Assembly (NCBI RefSeq): GCF_052056485.1
Contig: NZ_CP183948.1
Span: 3,224,001-3,288,000, forward strand
Origin: Paenibacillus_AQ nitricinens
GTDB taxonomy: Bacteria; Bacillota; Bacilli; Paenibacillales; Paenibacillaceae
Length of the DNA: 64,000 bases
Direction: 5' to 3'
The translations under genes and the position numbers were made by a program. Positions 24,745 through 33,581 of the stretch are shown here, piece by piece; within the stretch, counting starts at the first letter, position 1, and each line of letters begins with the position of its first letter. The notes below the pieces were generated by a model. It worked only from the letters and a program-made list of their open reading frames with translations. It searched no databases and was not told where the DNA came from.

Positions 24745-25465
24745 ATTTTAAAGTTCGGGATGACAGAACGACCGGAATCAGGAATAAAGCAAGGAGGCCA
24801 CCACCAGTCATTGTCATAATTGCGATCATAATAATTTGTGTTAAGACCATTACAGTGGCTCTAATAATAACGCTCTTTTTATTGATAGAAGCTGTATGAA
24901 TTCGTTCTAATCTTGGACCTTTGTTCCAAGCGAAAAGCATTAACCCCCTTTTGTTGTTAATAATTCGATTGCCTCCACGGATAAAACAGTAAGGTCCTCT
25001 ACAATAAGCGACTGCATCACAATTTGAAGGTAAGGATACAAGCTTCTCTTTTAATTCTTCAATAGGAATAGATATAGCCCCTGGAATATGTTCCTCATCA
25101 AATTCTTCCTTCGGTCTTACATCCAGCAGCAAAACTTCACCATTATCCATACGGTTTTTCAATTCGATCAAAGACAATCCATCCATCTGAAAATGCTTGT
25201 TTTGAAATTCTTTTTGAATTAGTTGTACTTGAACTAATTGTTTCTCAGATAAACTATGCAACGTGCGTATGAAATCAATTATCGAAGAGTCAGCTAATTC
25301 ATAAAAAACAAAATTTCCTTGCTTCTTGAAACTTACTAGCTTTGCGTTGTGTAGTGTCTGTAAATGCTGCGAAACATTAGCAACCGTCATTTGCGTATTT
25401 TTAACTAAACCTTTTACGGATTTTGGACTTTGAGATATATAGTCAACTAATTTTTGCTTTGTGAA
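24743..25465 (-). pseudogene. Decayed ArsR-rhodanese regulator fused to an MFS remnant
   Basis: The open frame starts with half of an ArsR winged helix (MTVANVSQHLQTLHNAKLV). The expected preceding residues (KLVDYISQSPKSVKGLVKN) are encoded in the same frame up to 25465, but with no start codon and a stop just before, and the first ~25 family residues are missing. A rhodanese domain follows, up to YCRGPYC. The family's next segment, VEAIELLTTKG, is present but in another frame (24946-24978), and NAFRLEQ in yet another (24921-24941), so at least two frameshifts are present. The C-terminal part (VMVLTQIIMIAIMTMTGG) resembles a major-facilitator transporter. This is a mosaic relic, not a working regulator. 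Confidence 0.8.
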
Positions 25466-25555
25466 TTACTCGTTATTAAATTAGTGAATGGTCTAAACTA
25501 AAATTATTATATTAATAAAGTTAATTATTATATATATTCCAGTTTTCCAATGTAC

Positions 25556-25561
25556 TATAAT
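25556..25561 (+). promoter_or_regulatory. Putative -10 box for the GH3 gene
   Basis: A consensus TATAAT lies 86 bases before the GH3 start. No convincing -35 box is visible at normal spacing, so this is tentative. Confidence 0.3.
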
Positions 25562-25646
25562 GATATAGATGCATTGTTAGCATGTTATTAAAGGAATGAA
25601 GATTTCAAGAAACAACCTATAGAATTGAACAACAGGAGGAAATAAG

Positions 25647-28436
25647 TTGAGCACACAGAATGTGGGAATTCCATTAGAAGGTTTTGCAGAATTTAGCCGG
25701 ACAGTAGCCGCAGAAGGTGCAGTGCTGCTGAAGAATGACAATCAGGTTTTACCGCTTGGCGCAGGCGATAATGTTGCGATTTTTGGCAGATCCCAAGTGA
25801 ATTATTATCGAAGTGGTACAGGTTCCGGCGGTAGTGTCCATGTTACTTATACGACCAATTTATTGGATGGTCTTCGCACTAAGAAGAACTTTACAGTTAA
25901 CGAAGAACTGGCAGCGGTTTATGAAAAGTGGATTGAGCAGAATCCATTTGACAACGGTGGAGGCGCATGGGCTGCAGAACCTTGGCATCAGAAGGAAATG
26001 TCTTTGAACGATGTATTGGTATCCGAGGCTAGAAACAAATCCAACAAGGCTGTCATTGTAATCGGACGTACAGCAGGAGAAGATCAGGATAATGCCGACG
26101 CTCCGGGTAGTTATCAACTAACGAATGATGAAAAGGCAATGCTGAAGCAAGTAACTACATATTTTGAGCAAACGATCGTTGTTCTGAATGTTTCCAACAT
26201 TATTGATATGAACTGGATGAACGATGAAAGCTATAAATATCCGATTTCAACTGTGATTTATTCATGGCAGGGTGGTATGGAAGGCGGAAATGCGATTGCA
26301 GATGTGCTGTCTGGAGAGGTAACTCCTAGTGGTAAACTGACGGATACAATCGCATATTCCATCAATGATTACCCGTCAACACAGAATTACGGAAACGAAT
26401 TTATGAACTTGTATCAGGAAGATATCTATGTAGGATATCGTTACTTCGAGACATTTTGCCCAGATAAGGTTCAATTTGAATTTGGTTATGGTTTATCTTA
26501 TACAACTTTTAGTATCGAGCCAGAAGAAGCTAAATTGATGACCAAAGAAGGCGAGTCTTACATTGAAATCGGCGTAACCGTTACCAATACAGGAACTACC
26601 TTTGCTGGTAAAGAGGTTGTTCAGGTCTATTATGAAGCTCCGCAAGGTAAGCTCGGTAAACCAGTTAAAGCTCTGGTGTCATTCGGTAAGACAAAAGTCC
26701 TTGAACCAGGTGAAGCTCAGCGCCTTACCGTGAGTTTCTCAGCTCAGTCGATGGCATCTTATGATGACGCAGGCGTGACAGGGCATGCTTCTGCCTATGT
26801 TCTCGAAGAAGGTACATACCGCTTGTATGTGGGAACTAGTGTTAAACAAGTGGTAGCAGTCGGCGTTGAGGGTAAAGATGGCTACGTTGTAGAAACTCTT
26901 CAAGTTGTGGAGCAACTGCAAGAAGCTCTTGCGCCTACAGAAAGCTTCACGAGAATGATGCCAGGCACTCAGAAGTCGGACGGTTCGTACGAGATTGTTT
27001 ATGTTGAAGTTCCTAAACGTAAGATTTCGTTAGCTGAGCGAATTGAAACTAATCTTCCAGAGACGATCTCACAAACAGGTAATAAAGGATATAAATTAAG
27101 AGACGTATATGAACAGAAGGTTAGTATGGAAGCCTTTATTGCCCAGCTCAGCGATGAGGATTTGGCTGCAATTGTACGGGGCGAAGGCATGAGCAGTCCT
27201 TTAGTTACACCGGGAACGGCCTCTGCATTTGGAGGCGTAAGTGACAGTTTATTTAATCTCGGAATTCCGGTTGCAGCTACAGCTGATGGTCCTTCAGGGA
27301 TTCGTATGGATAGCGGTGCTAAGGCGACTCAAGTTGCCATCGGAACACTTCTTGCAGCTACATGGAATGCGGATTTGGTCGAAGAACTTTATGTTCTGGA
27401 AGGACAAGAATTGTTAAGAAATAACGTTGATTCCTTGCTTGGACCTGGCCTTAATATCCGACGCAGTCCGCTTAATGGGCGTAACTTTGAGTATTTTTCA
27501 GAAGATCCGTTGATCTCTGGAGTGTTTGCTGCTGCATGTACTCGCGGTATTCTGAAAGGCGGCTCTACCGCTACGATGAAGCATTTCGCTTGTAATAATC
27601 AGGAGAAGCACCGCAGTAAGGTAAACGCCGTAGTGTCTGAACGTGCGCTTCGTGAGATTTATTTAAAAGGTTTTGAAATCGCGGTGAAGCAGGGCGGTTC
27701 GAATTCTATCATGACTTCCTATAATCCAGTTAACGGACATTGGGCGGCTTCTAATTATGATTTGAACACCACGATCCTTCGCGGGGAGTGGGGCTTTAAA
27801 GGGATTGTAATGACAGACTGGTGGGCGATCATGAATGATGTCGTTAATGGCGGACCAGCAGATCGTAAATTTACAAATTGGATGGTTCGTGCACAAAACG
27901 ACCTCTATATGGTTGTACCTAACTATGGTGCGGAAATTAACGGATGGAATGATAACACCATTGAGTCCTTGGGAAATGGTACGTTAACCCGTGGAGAGCT
28001 GCAACGTTCTGCTAAAAACATTTGTGAGTTTATCATGAATGCACCTGTATTCTCGAGAAAACAGGAAATCGTAGAAACAGTGGAGTCCTTCAAAGCTAAT
28101 CCTTCACTTTCTGAACAACAAGCTCAATCGTTATCTCAAAATCCACAGGTTAAACCTGTCGTAGAAGGATCGACTAGCTTTAAAGTAGAACAGGCTGGTC
28201 AATACCGTATCCTGGTGCATATCATGTCAACCGAACCTGAACTGGCTCAAAGTGCATGCAATGTGTCTGTGAATGATCAATTGATGACAACCATTCAAAC
28301 GAATGGTACTGAAGGTCAATGGATTAGACAAAAGCTTGTGAAAGTTGAGCTTGAAGCAGGTCTTTATGATATGACATTAGAGTTCATCAAACCAGGTTTG
28401 CAGATCGATTGGATTGAATTCAATAAAGTCGACTAG
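25647..28436 (+). CDS. GH3 beta-glycosidase with reversed domain order
   Basis: A 929-residue enzyme without signal peptide. The TTG start follows AACAGGAGGA. The order is reversed compared with most GH3 enzymes: the alpha/beta sandwich domain that carries the acid/base comes first (about 18-290, beginning AAEGAVLLKNDNQVLPL), then a fibronectin-III-like domain (about 310-400). The TIM-barrel domain comes last (about 540-800), with DGPSGIR, KHFACNNQE and the nucleophile Asp724 in MTDWW. A small beta-rich C-terminal module (about 845-929) may bind carbohydrate. Reversed GH3 enzymes are known from Ruminococcus and Butyrivibrio beta-glucosidases. The exact sugar is not determined. It is convergent with an AraC regulator. 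Confidence 0.9.
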   Translation: MSTQNVGIPLEGFAEFSRTVAAEGAVLLKNDNQVLPLGAGDNVAIFGRSQVNYYRSGTGSGGSVHVTYTTNLLDGLRTKKNFTVNEELAAVYEKWIEQNPFDNGGGAWAAEPWHQKEMSLNDVLVSEARNKSNKAVIVIGRTAGEDQDNADAPGSYQLTNDEKAMLKQVTTYFEQTIVVLNVSNIIDMNWMNDESYKYPISTVIYSWQGGMEGGNAIADVLSGEVTPSGKLTDTIAYSINDYPSTQNYGNEFMNLYQEDIYVGYRYFETFCPDKVQFEFGYGLSYTTFSIEPEEAKLMTKEGESYIEIGVTVTNTGTTFAGKEVVQVYYEAPQGKLGKPVKALVSFGKTKVLEPGEAQRLTVSFSAQSMASYDDAGVTGHASAYVLEEGTYRLYVGTSVKQVVAVGVEGKDGYVVETLQVVEQLQEALAPTESFTRMMPGTQKSDGSYEIVYVEVPKRKISLAERIETNLPETISQTGNKGYKLRDVYEQKVSMEAFIAQLSDEDLAAIVRGEGMSSPLVTPGTASAFGGVSDSLFNLGIPVAATADGPSGIRMDSGAKATQVAIGTLLAATWNADLVEELYVLEGQELLRNNVDSLLGPGLNIRRSPLNGRNFEYFSEDPLISGVFAAACTRGILKGGSTATMKHFACNNQEKHRSKVNAVVSERALREIYLKGFEIAVKQGGSNSIMTSYNPVNGHWAASNYDLNTTILRGEWGFKGIVMTDWWAIMNDVVNGGPADRKFTNWMVRAQNDLYMVVPNYGAEINGWNDNTIESLGNGTLTRGELQRSAKNICEFIMNAPVFSRKQEIVETVESFKANPSLSEQQAQSLSQNPQVKPVVEGSTSFKVEQAGQYRILVHIMSTEPELAQSACNVSVNDQLMTTIQTNGTEGQWIRQKLVKVELEAGLYDMTLEFIKPGLQIDWIEFNKVD

Positions 28437-28484
28437 GTATCACGTGTTTTATTATTAGATAGATCGTTAATACCGTTTATTTCT

Positions 28485-28514
28485 AAAAACCGCGATATTT
28501 TTCGCGGTTTTTTT
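28485..28514 (+). terminator. Rho-independent terminator
   Basis: AAAACCGCGA pairs with TCGCGGTTTT around a short AT loop and is followed by a T run. It ends the GH3 gene. Confidence 0.88.
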
Positions 28515-28575
28515 GTTGTACCTATTGTTGCATGGAACCGCTAGTAACCACTTCTGATGGGAGTAGGTCACGTCA

Positions 28576-29448
28576 TTAATGCTGTGAATGATTTCCGTAA
28601 AGACCTTTGTATTCTGTTGGCGTGCATTTTTTGTAATTTTTGAACACGCGGTTAAAGGTGGGAAGACTCTCAAATCCGGAATTCATGGCAATTTCCATAA
28701 TAGATAAATTCGGATCGATAAGCAGCTTCTCTGCATGCATGATGCGATGCTGGTTGATATAGCTGTAATAGGACATTCCCATGAATTGTTTGAATAAACG
28801 CATAAAGTGATATTTGCTAAACCCAGCAATCTCTGCGAGTTCTTCCACCTGAATGTTCTCCGTACAGTGCTCATTAATAAAATTGCAGACTTGTAGAAGC
28901 CTATCAATGTATTTATGCTGATTTTGCTGTTTTACATGATAAAAGTGACGCTCCTTACCCATGAAATTTCGTCCTAAAACGACAAAAAAATGAACCAGTA
29001 TGGAATATGCCGCAGCTTCCTTAAGCAGATATTGGCTAAAATACTCATTCATCAGATTCAACAGCAGGGGTTTGAGTGAACCATGTAGCTCCTTATTCTG
29101 TTCCGCTGTAATAACTAAGCATGGGCGAAGCAAATGAAAAGTAGAGTCTAAGCCATTTAGGTTGAAAAGTATGGAGCAATCAAACTGCATGATGAGCCGT
29201 TTACCGGACTCAGGTGCATAGAGCTGATGTAGCTGCCCCGAGGGAATGATGAGAATATCACCCGAATTAAGCTTATACTCGGTGCTGTCGATGACGGCGG
29301 TATAAGTATTTTCGAGGGGCATGATGACCTCAGCGGCGGTATGCCAATGGATGGGGTAATTCTCAGCTTCTTGATTTAAATAAATACGAATTCCGAAATG
29401 CTCGTTATAGGAGACTGTTTCCATCGCTCCATGCAGCGTTTCGATCAT
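28576..29448 (-). CDS. AraC-family regulator with cupin sensor domain
   Basis: A 290-residue single-component regulator. An N-terminal cupin (about 15-110, with HWHTAAEV and SGDILIIPSGQLHQL motifs) would bind a sugar. The C-terminal AraC double helix-turn-helix (about 190-285) contains EIAGFSKYHFMRLFKQ and MEIAMNSGFESLPTFNRVFKNY. The ATG is preceded by AAGGACGGGA. It lies between the GH3 gene and the second importer operon, from which it diverges, so it probably controls one or both. The shared divergent region holds a cre site and promoter. Confidence 0.88.
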   Translation of the reverse strand: MIETLHGAMETVSYNEHFGIRIYLNQEAENYPIHWHTAAEVIMPLENTYTAVIDSTEYKLNSGDILIIPSGQLHQLYAPESGKRLIMQFDCSILFNLNGLDSTFHLLRPCLVITAEQNKELHGSLKPLLLNLMNEYFSQYLLKEAAAYSILVHFFVVLGRNFMGKERHFYHVKQQNQHKYIDRLLQVCNFINEHCTENIQVEELAEIAGFSKYHFMRLFKQFMGMSYYSYINQHRIMHAEKLLIDPNLSIMEIAMNSGFESLPTFNRVFKNYKKCTPTEYKGLYGNHSQH

Positions 29449-29611
29449 CAGTATCCCGTCCTTTCGTTGTTCAAATCATTTGATAGATTCTAATCAAATC
29501 AAAGATTTCGTAAAAGACATTCATAACGGATTGTGTATTTTAGCAATATTTGATCAGTCAAAAGCAAAATTCACGAAGAACAGTAAAAATAAAGCCGATA
29601 TAATAAAGCCA

Positions 29612-29626
29612 TTGAAACCGCATTCA
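29612..29626 (+). promoter_or_regulatory. cre site (CcpA operator)
   Basis: TTGAAACCGCATTCA fits every fixed position of the cre consensus WTGNAANCGNWNNCW. It lies just upstream of the promoter of the second importer, so CcpA is likely to adjust this locus to sugar supply. Confidence 0.65.
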
Positions 29627-29642
29627 AAATAATAACACGTTA

Positions 29643-29672
29643 TTGGTAAATTATCTATTTATTTCATAATAT
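29643..29672 (+). promoter_or_regulatory. Putative sigma-A promoter of importer 2
   Basis: TTGGTA and TAATAT are separated by 18 bases. The promoter is downstream of the cre site and upstream of a GAGGAGG ribosome site. Confidence 0.5.
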
Positions 29673-29837
29673 TTCTTTAATGAGGAGGATGAGATTTATA
29701 CAACAACAGAACTAATGATGACCGACCTTATTGATTTTGAAGGATTGGCATCCTGTTATGTAGCTGAGAATCGGCTAACTGAACACTCAGTTCAGCTAAC
29801 AACGAATATACATTATAAAAAGGAAAGTGGCGATGTC

Positions 29838-30767
29838 ATGGCAGTCGGAAACAAGGCAGTGCACACAAGCTCACTTTGGATGCACGTCAGAAAGGAATGG
29901 AAGCTGTATTCGTTTCTGGTTATACCCGTACTCTATTTTCTCATCTTCAAATATGCGCCGATGCTGGGGAATGTAATTGCCTTTCGAAAATACAGAGGGG
30001 GACCCAATTTATTTGGCTCGGAATGGGTAGGGTTATCCTATTTCCGCAAATTCATGAATGATCCTACCTTTTGGAGAGCATTTAAGAATGACTTGGTATT
30101 GAGTGTCACTTATTTATGTTTCAGATTTCCGTTAACTCTCATCTTCGCTCTGCTTCTAAATGAGCTGGTGCGCATGCGGGTGAAGAAACTCGTGCAGACC
30201 ATATCCTATCTACCGCATTTTATTTCGATGGTTATTGTGGCAGGCATGATCAAGGAAATGGTGTCTTTAAATGGACCAATCAACGCGCTGCTGGCTAATC
30301 TGGGCTTTAGTAAAATAGCCTTTATCTCGTTGCCGCAATGGTTTCCGACGATCTACGTCACATCAGGGATTTGGCAGGGGTTAGGGTGGGGGACGATTCT
30401 TTATTTAGCAGCTATGACCAGCATTAATACCGAACTGTACGAAGCGGCTAAAATCGATGGAGCAAGCCGTTTTCGGCTGGCGCTTCATGTAACGATTCCC
30501 GGTATTTTACCAACCATTATGACGCTACTTATTCTGGATATTGGCGGGATCTTAGGTTCCAATTTCGAGAAAATCTTGCTATTGTACAATCCGCTGACCT
30601 ATGAAACAGCAGATGTTATTTCTACTTATGTATATCGAATGGGGATTACCGGTGGTAATTTCAGTTTTGCTACAGCCGTCGGGTTATTTGAAGGCGTTAT
30701 TGGCTTGATCCTGGTTACAATCGCAAACCAAATTTCGAAAAAAACTACAAACTCGAGCTTGTGGTAG
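29838..30767 (+). CDS. CUT1 sugar ABC transporter permease (LplB-like), importer 2
   Basis: A permease of about 309 residues with six membrane segments and the EAA loop EAAKIDGASRF. The start is uncertain. The ATG at 29838 begins just before the family-like sequence (KEWKLYSFLVIPVLYFLIF), but its ribosome site (AAAGGAAAG) is about 14 bases away; the frame is open back to 29715, near a strong GAGGAGG. It forms an importer with the permease at 30783 and the lipoprotein at 31744. No ATPase gene is present. The cre site and promoter upstream suggest catabolite control. Confidence 0.83.
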   Translation: MAVGNKAVHTSSLWMHVRKEWKLYSFLVIPVLYFLIFKYAPMLGNVIAFRKYRGGPNLFGSEWVGLSYFRKFMNDPTFWRAFKNDLVLSVTYLCFRFPLTLIFALLLNELVRMRVKKLVQTISYLPHFISMVIVAGMIKEMVSLNGPINALLANLGFSKIAFISLPQWFPTIYVTSGIWQGLGWGTILYLAAMTSINTELYEAAKIDGASRFRLALHVTIPGILPTIMTLLILDIGGILGSNFEKILLLYNPLTYETADVISTYVYRMGITGGNFSFATAVGLFEGVIGLILVTIANQISKKTTNSSLW

Positions 30768-30782
30768 AAAGGAGAGCTTGGC

Positions 30783-31655
30783 GTGAAGATGTCCATATCC
30801 TCTCGTACATTTACTATTGTAAACGGATTCATAATGGCGATTGTTGTATTTTTCACCCTATATCCATTTGTCTATTTGATAGCTCAGTCGTTTAGTTCGG
30901 AAGCCGCCGTATATGCGGGTAAGGTTAGCTTCTATCCGGTAGGCTTCACAACCAAAACGTATGAGATCATTTTGAGTAAGCCTGACTTTTTTAAGTATTA
31001 CGGCAATACCATTCTGTATTCGGTTGTTGGGACATTGATTTCAGTGACGGCTACCGCTATTTTAGCCTATCCACTCTCCAAGGATAAATTGCGCATGAAT
31101 AAGTTCTTCATTCCCTTTGTGCTCTTTACGATGTATTTCGGAGGGGGTCTGATCCCTAACTACATTTTGATTGCTAAAACCTTAGGCATGAGGGATTCCA
31201 TCTGGGCAATTGTAATTCCTGGAGCGATCAGCGCTTTTAATGTCATTTTGATGAAGACCTTTTTCGCAAGTTTGCCTAATGAGCTGGAAGAAGCGGCTAA
31301 AGTGGATGGTCTGGATATTTACGGAATTTTTATGAGAATAACATTGCCTTTGTCCAAGCCGATTATAGCAACGATGGTGCTGTTTGTGATGGTAGGCATT
31401 TGGAATAACTGGTTCGGTCCTTCACTGTACCTGCAATCAAAGGATAAATGGCCAGTGGCATTATATTTACGGCAAATTATTGAGAACGCCATCAGTCCAA
31501 CCGAGGTCGGAGCAACCTCCGAAACCGCCAATCAGATTGCAGCAACTGTGAAGTCAGCAGCTATGGTTCTCACCTCATTGCCGATCCTTTGTATCTATCC
31601 GTTTGTGCAAAAGTACTTCGTACAAGGGATGATGATCGGTTCTGTAAAAGGGTAA
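30783..31655 (+). CDS. CUT1 sugar ABC transporter permease (LplC/YtcP-like), importer 2
   Basis: A 290-residue permease starting with GTG after AAAGGAGAG, 15 bases behind the previous permease. It has six membrane segments and the EAA loop EAAKVDGLDIY. The C-terminus KYFVQGMMIGSVKG is typical of the family. Together with its partner it makes the membrane channel of the second importer. Confidence 0.87.
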   Translation: MKMSISSRTFTIVNGFIMAIVVFFTLYPFVYLIAQSFSSEAAVYAGKVSFYPVGFTTKTYEIILSKPDFFKYYGNTILYSVVGTLISVTATAILAYPLSKDKLRMNKFFIPFVLFTMYFGGGLIPNYILIAKTLGMRDSIWAIVIPGAISAFNVILMKTFFASLPNELEEAAKVDGLDIYGIFMRITLPLSKPIIATMVLFVMVGIWNNWFGPSLYLQSKDKWPVALYLRQIIENAISPTEVGATSETANQIAATVKSAAMVLTSLPILCIYPFVQKYFVQGMMIGSVKG

Positions 31656-31743
31656 CGGGGATTTACTTCCTGGATATAGATCAAAGATAGAGTCCAAGTT
31701 TACCAAGTAAGCTCTCGTTCACAAATTTTTTAGGAGGTTAGGG

Positions 31744-33432
31744 ATGAATAAAACAAGAAGCAGTAAATTTTTAGGGGTCACTATGGCGCTAGTGTTAGCA
31801 TTTGGTATGACGGGGTGCTCAAGTAATGAGAAAAACAATGCATCTCCACCTCCTTCAGCATCGGGAAATAATACAGCAGAGAATACTCCTGATAAAGAAG
31901 CGACACTGGATTACAAATTTGGAGAGGATCAAACATTTAATTCTAATGAACCTGTGACCTACTCAATGATGTTTAGTGACAATGAAGGTTATCCGTATAA
32001 AGAAGATTGGAGGCTATGGAGTGCGATCAAGGAAAAAACAAACGTAAGCTTCGACTTATCTATAACCGCCCGTTCTGAATATGAAAATCAAAAGTCACTG
32101 TTAGTCAATAGTGGAGACGCCCCTTATATTATCCCGAAAACTTATGAGGAAGCTGCCTTTATTCCTAGTGGGCAAATTGTAGCCATAAGTGATTGGGTAC
32201 AGTATATGCCTAATTACATGAAGGCTGTTAAGCAGTGGAATCTCGAAGAAGATCTGAAAGTCAAATTGCAAGCGGACGGAAAATATTATGTATTGCCTGG
32301 CCTTTGGGAAGTAGCTGGTGGTGGTTATTCCTACATCATTCGTAAAGATATTTTTAAAGCAGCAGGGGTAGATGTAGAAGCAGAAGAAGGCAAATGGACA
32401 TATGAAGATTTCTATGAAGCACTGAAGAAAGTGAAAGCGTATACAGGTAAGGACTATGTATTCTCTGATCAATTCCAAGGGAAATCTACGCTGAATATTG
32501 CTGCTGTTCCATATGGTGTAACCGGCGGCTGGGGACTTGCGAACGGAATGAAGTTTGATGAGGCTAAAAAGGAATTTTATTTTGCCAACTCCACGAATGA
32601 GTTTAAAGATTATTTAACCTATTTTAATAAACTGATTAATGAGGGGCTTATGGATCCAGAGTCCTTTACACAAGAAGATGATACTGCCCGCTCTAAGTTT
32701 TTTAAAGGCGACAGCTTTGTGATTAACGGCAATTACCAGCTGCTGGCTGATTTTAAAACCAAAATGCAGGATCCGAACAGTGATCTGTATATGATTGTTC
32801 AACCAGGTGGACCAAAAGGGCAGCTGCAAATCGAAACCTCCCGACTAGAAAACGGCGTTATGATCAGTCAGAACGCTTTAAAGGATCTTGGCGAAGAGAA
32901 TTTTATTAAAATGCTTCGTTTTGTAGATTGGTTATGGTACTCCGATGAAGGGCAGACGCTCAGCTTATGGGGGGTTGAAGGAGAGACTTATACCAAAGAT
33001 GCTGATGGCACCATCAAGCTGAATCCGGATGTTTCGTATAATGGATTAAATGACGATACCGCAACGAAGAAACTGAATGTTGATTTCGGCTTTGGCGGCG
33101 GGGTATTCGCTTATGGAGGTTCCTCCAAATTGAAGTTATCCAAAATGACACCAGGAGAAAAAGACTATAATGATCGGATTTTTGCTATTCGTGAGCCACG
33201 TGCTATCGCACCACCTATCATGGGTACGCCTGACGAGAGTGAGGAAATGAACCTGATTTCAACCCCTTTAATGGACTATGTTAGTACGATGACCTTGAAA
33301 TTCATAACAGGTCAGGAGAGCCTATCGAAATGGGATGCCTATGTTTCAGCTACAGAAGCTAATGGAAGTTCACGTTACGCAGAAATGGCTAATGAAATTT
33401 TCAACAAAACCAAGAGTCTGCTCGGATACTAA
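31744..33432 (+). CDS. Sugar-binding lipoprotein, importer 2
   Basis: A 562-residue extracellular binding lipoprotein. Its signal peptide ends in GMTGC with lipidated Cys25, followed by an Asn/Pro/Ser-rich tether. The size and pattern match the long LplA/YtcQ group of solute-binding proteins. An AGGAGG site precedes the ATG, 88 bases after the permease. A strong terminator closes the operon. The ligand is unknown; the GH3 enzyme nearby hints at a beta-linked oligosaccharide. Confidence 0.88.
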   Translation: MNKTRSSKFLGVTMALVLAFGMTGCSSNEKNNASPPPSASGNNTAENTPDKEATLDYKFGEDQTFNSNEPVTYSMMFSDNEGYPYKEDWRLWSAIKEKTNVSFDLSITARSEYENQKSLLVNSGDAPYIIPKTYEEAAFIPSGQIVAISDWVQYMPNYMKAVKQWNLEEDLKVKLQADGKYYVLPGLWEVAGGGYSYIIRKDIFKAAGVDVEAEEGKWTYEDFYEALKKVKAYTGKDYVFSDQFQGKSTLNIAAVPYGVTGGWGLANGMKFDEAKKEFYFANSTNEFKDYLTYFNKLINEGLMDPESFTQEDDTARSKFFKGDSFVINGNYQLLADFKTKMQDPNSDLYMIVQPGGPKGQLQIETSRLENGVMISQNALKDLGEENFIKMLRFVDWLWYSDEGQTLSLWGVEGETYTKDADGTIKLNPDVSYNGLNDDTATKKLNVDFGFGGGVFAYGGSSKLKLSKMTPGEKDYNDRIFAIREPRAIAPPIMGTPDESEEMNLISTPLMDYVSTMTLKFITGQESLSKWDAYVSATEANGSSRYAEMANEIFNKTKSLLGY

Positions 33433-33442
33433 AATATGAGGA

Positions 33443-33480
33443 AAAGCCCGATACACCATAGTTGGTGTGTCGGGCTTTTT
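33443..33480 (+). terminator. Rho-independent terminator
   Basis: AAGCCCGA-ACACCA pairs with TGGTGT-TCGGGCTT around a four-base loop and is followed by T's. It closes importer operon 2. Confidence 0.9.
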
Positions 33481-33581
33481 GCAGATTATATACTTTACAA
33501 ATACTTGTCTGCATGTCCTAGCGTTTGTTCGAATAAGTTAGAAAGTAGGACAGGACAAACCATAGGTGGAGATGCGTAGAA

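Larger units (their letters stand above)
29449..29837. other. Divergent control region of 389 bases
   Basis: No confident gene is seen here. The region holds the cre site at 29612 and the promoter at 29643. A strong GAGGAGG site at 29682-29688 touches the ATG of an eight-codon frame (29689-29715, MRFIQQQN) whose stop overlaps an ATG at 29715. The frame of the following permease is open from 29715, but the first 41 codons do not look like a permease. Confidence 0.5.
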
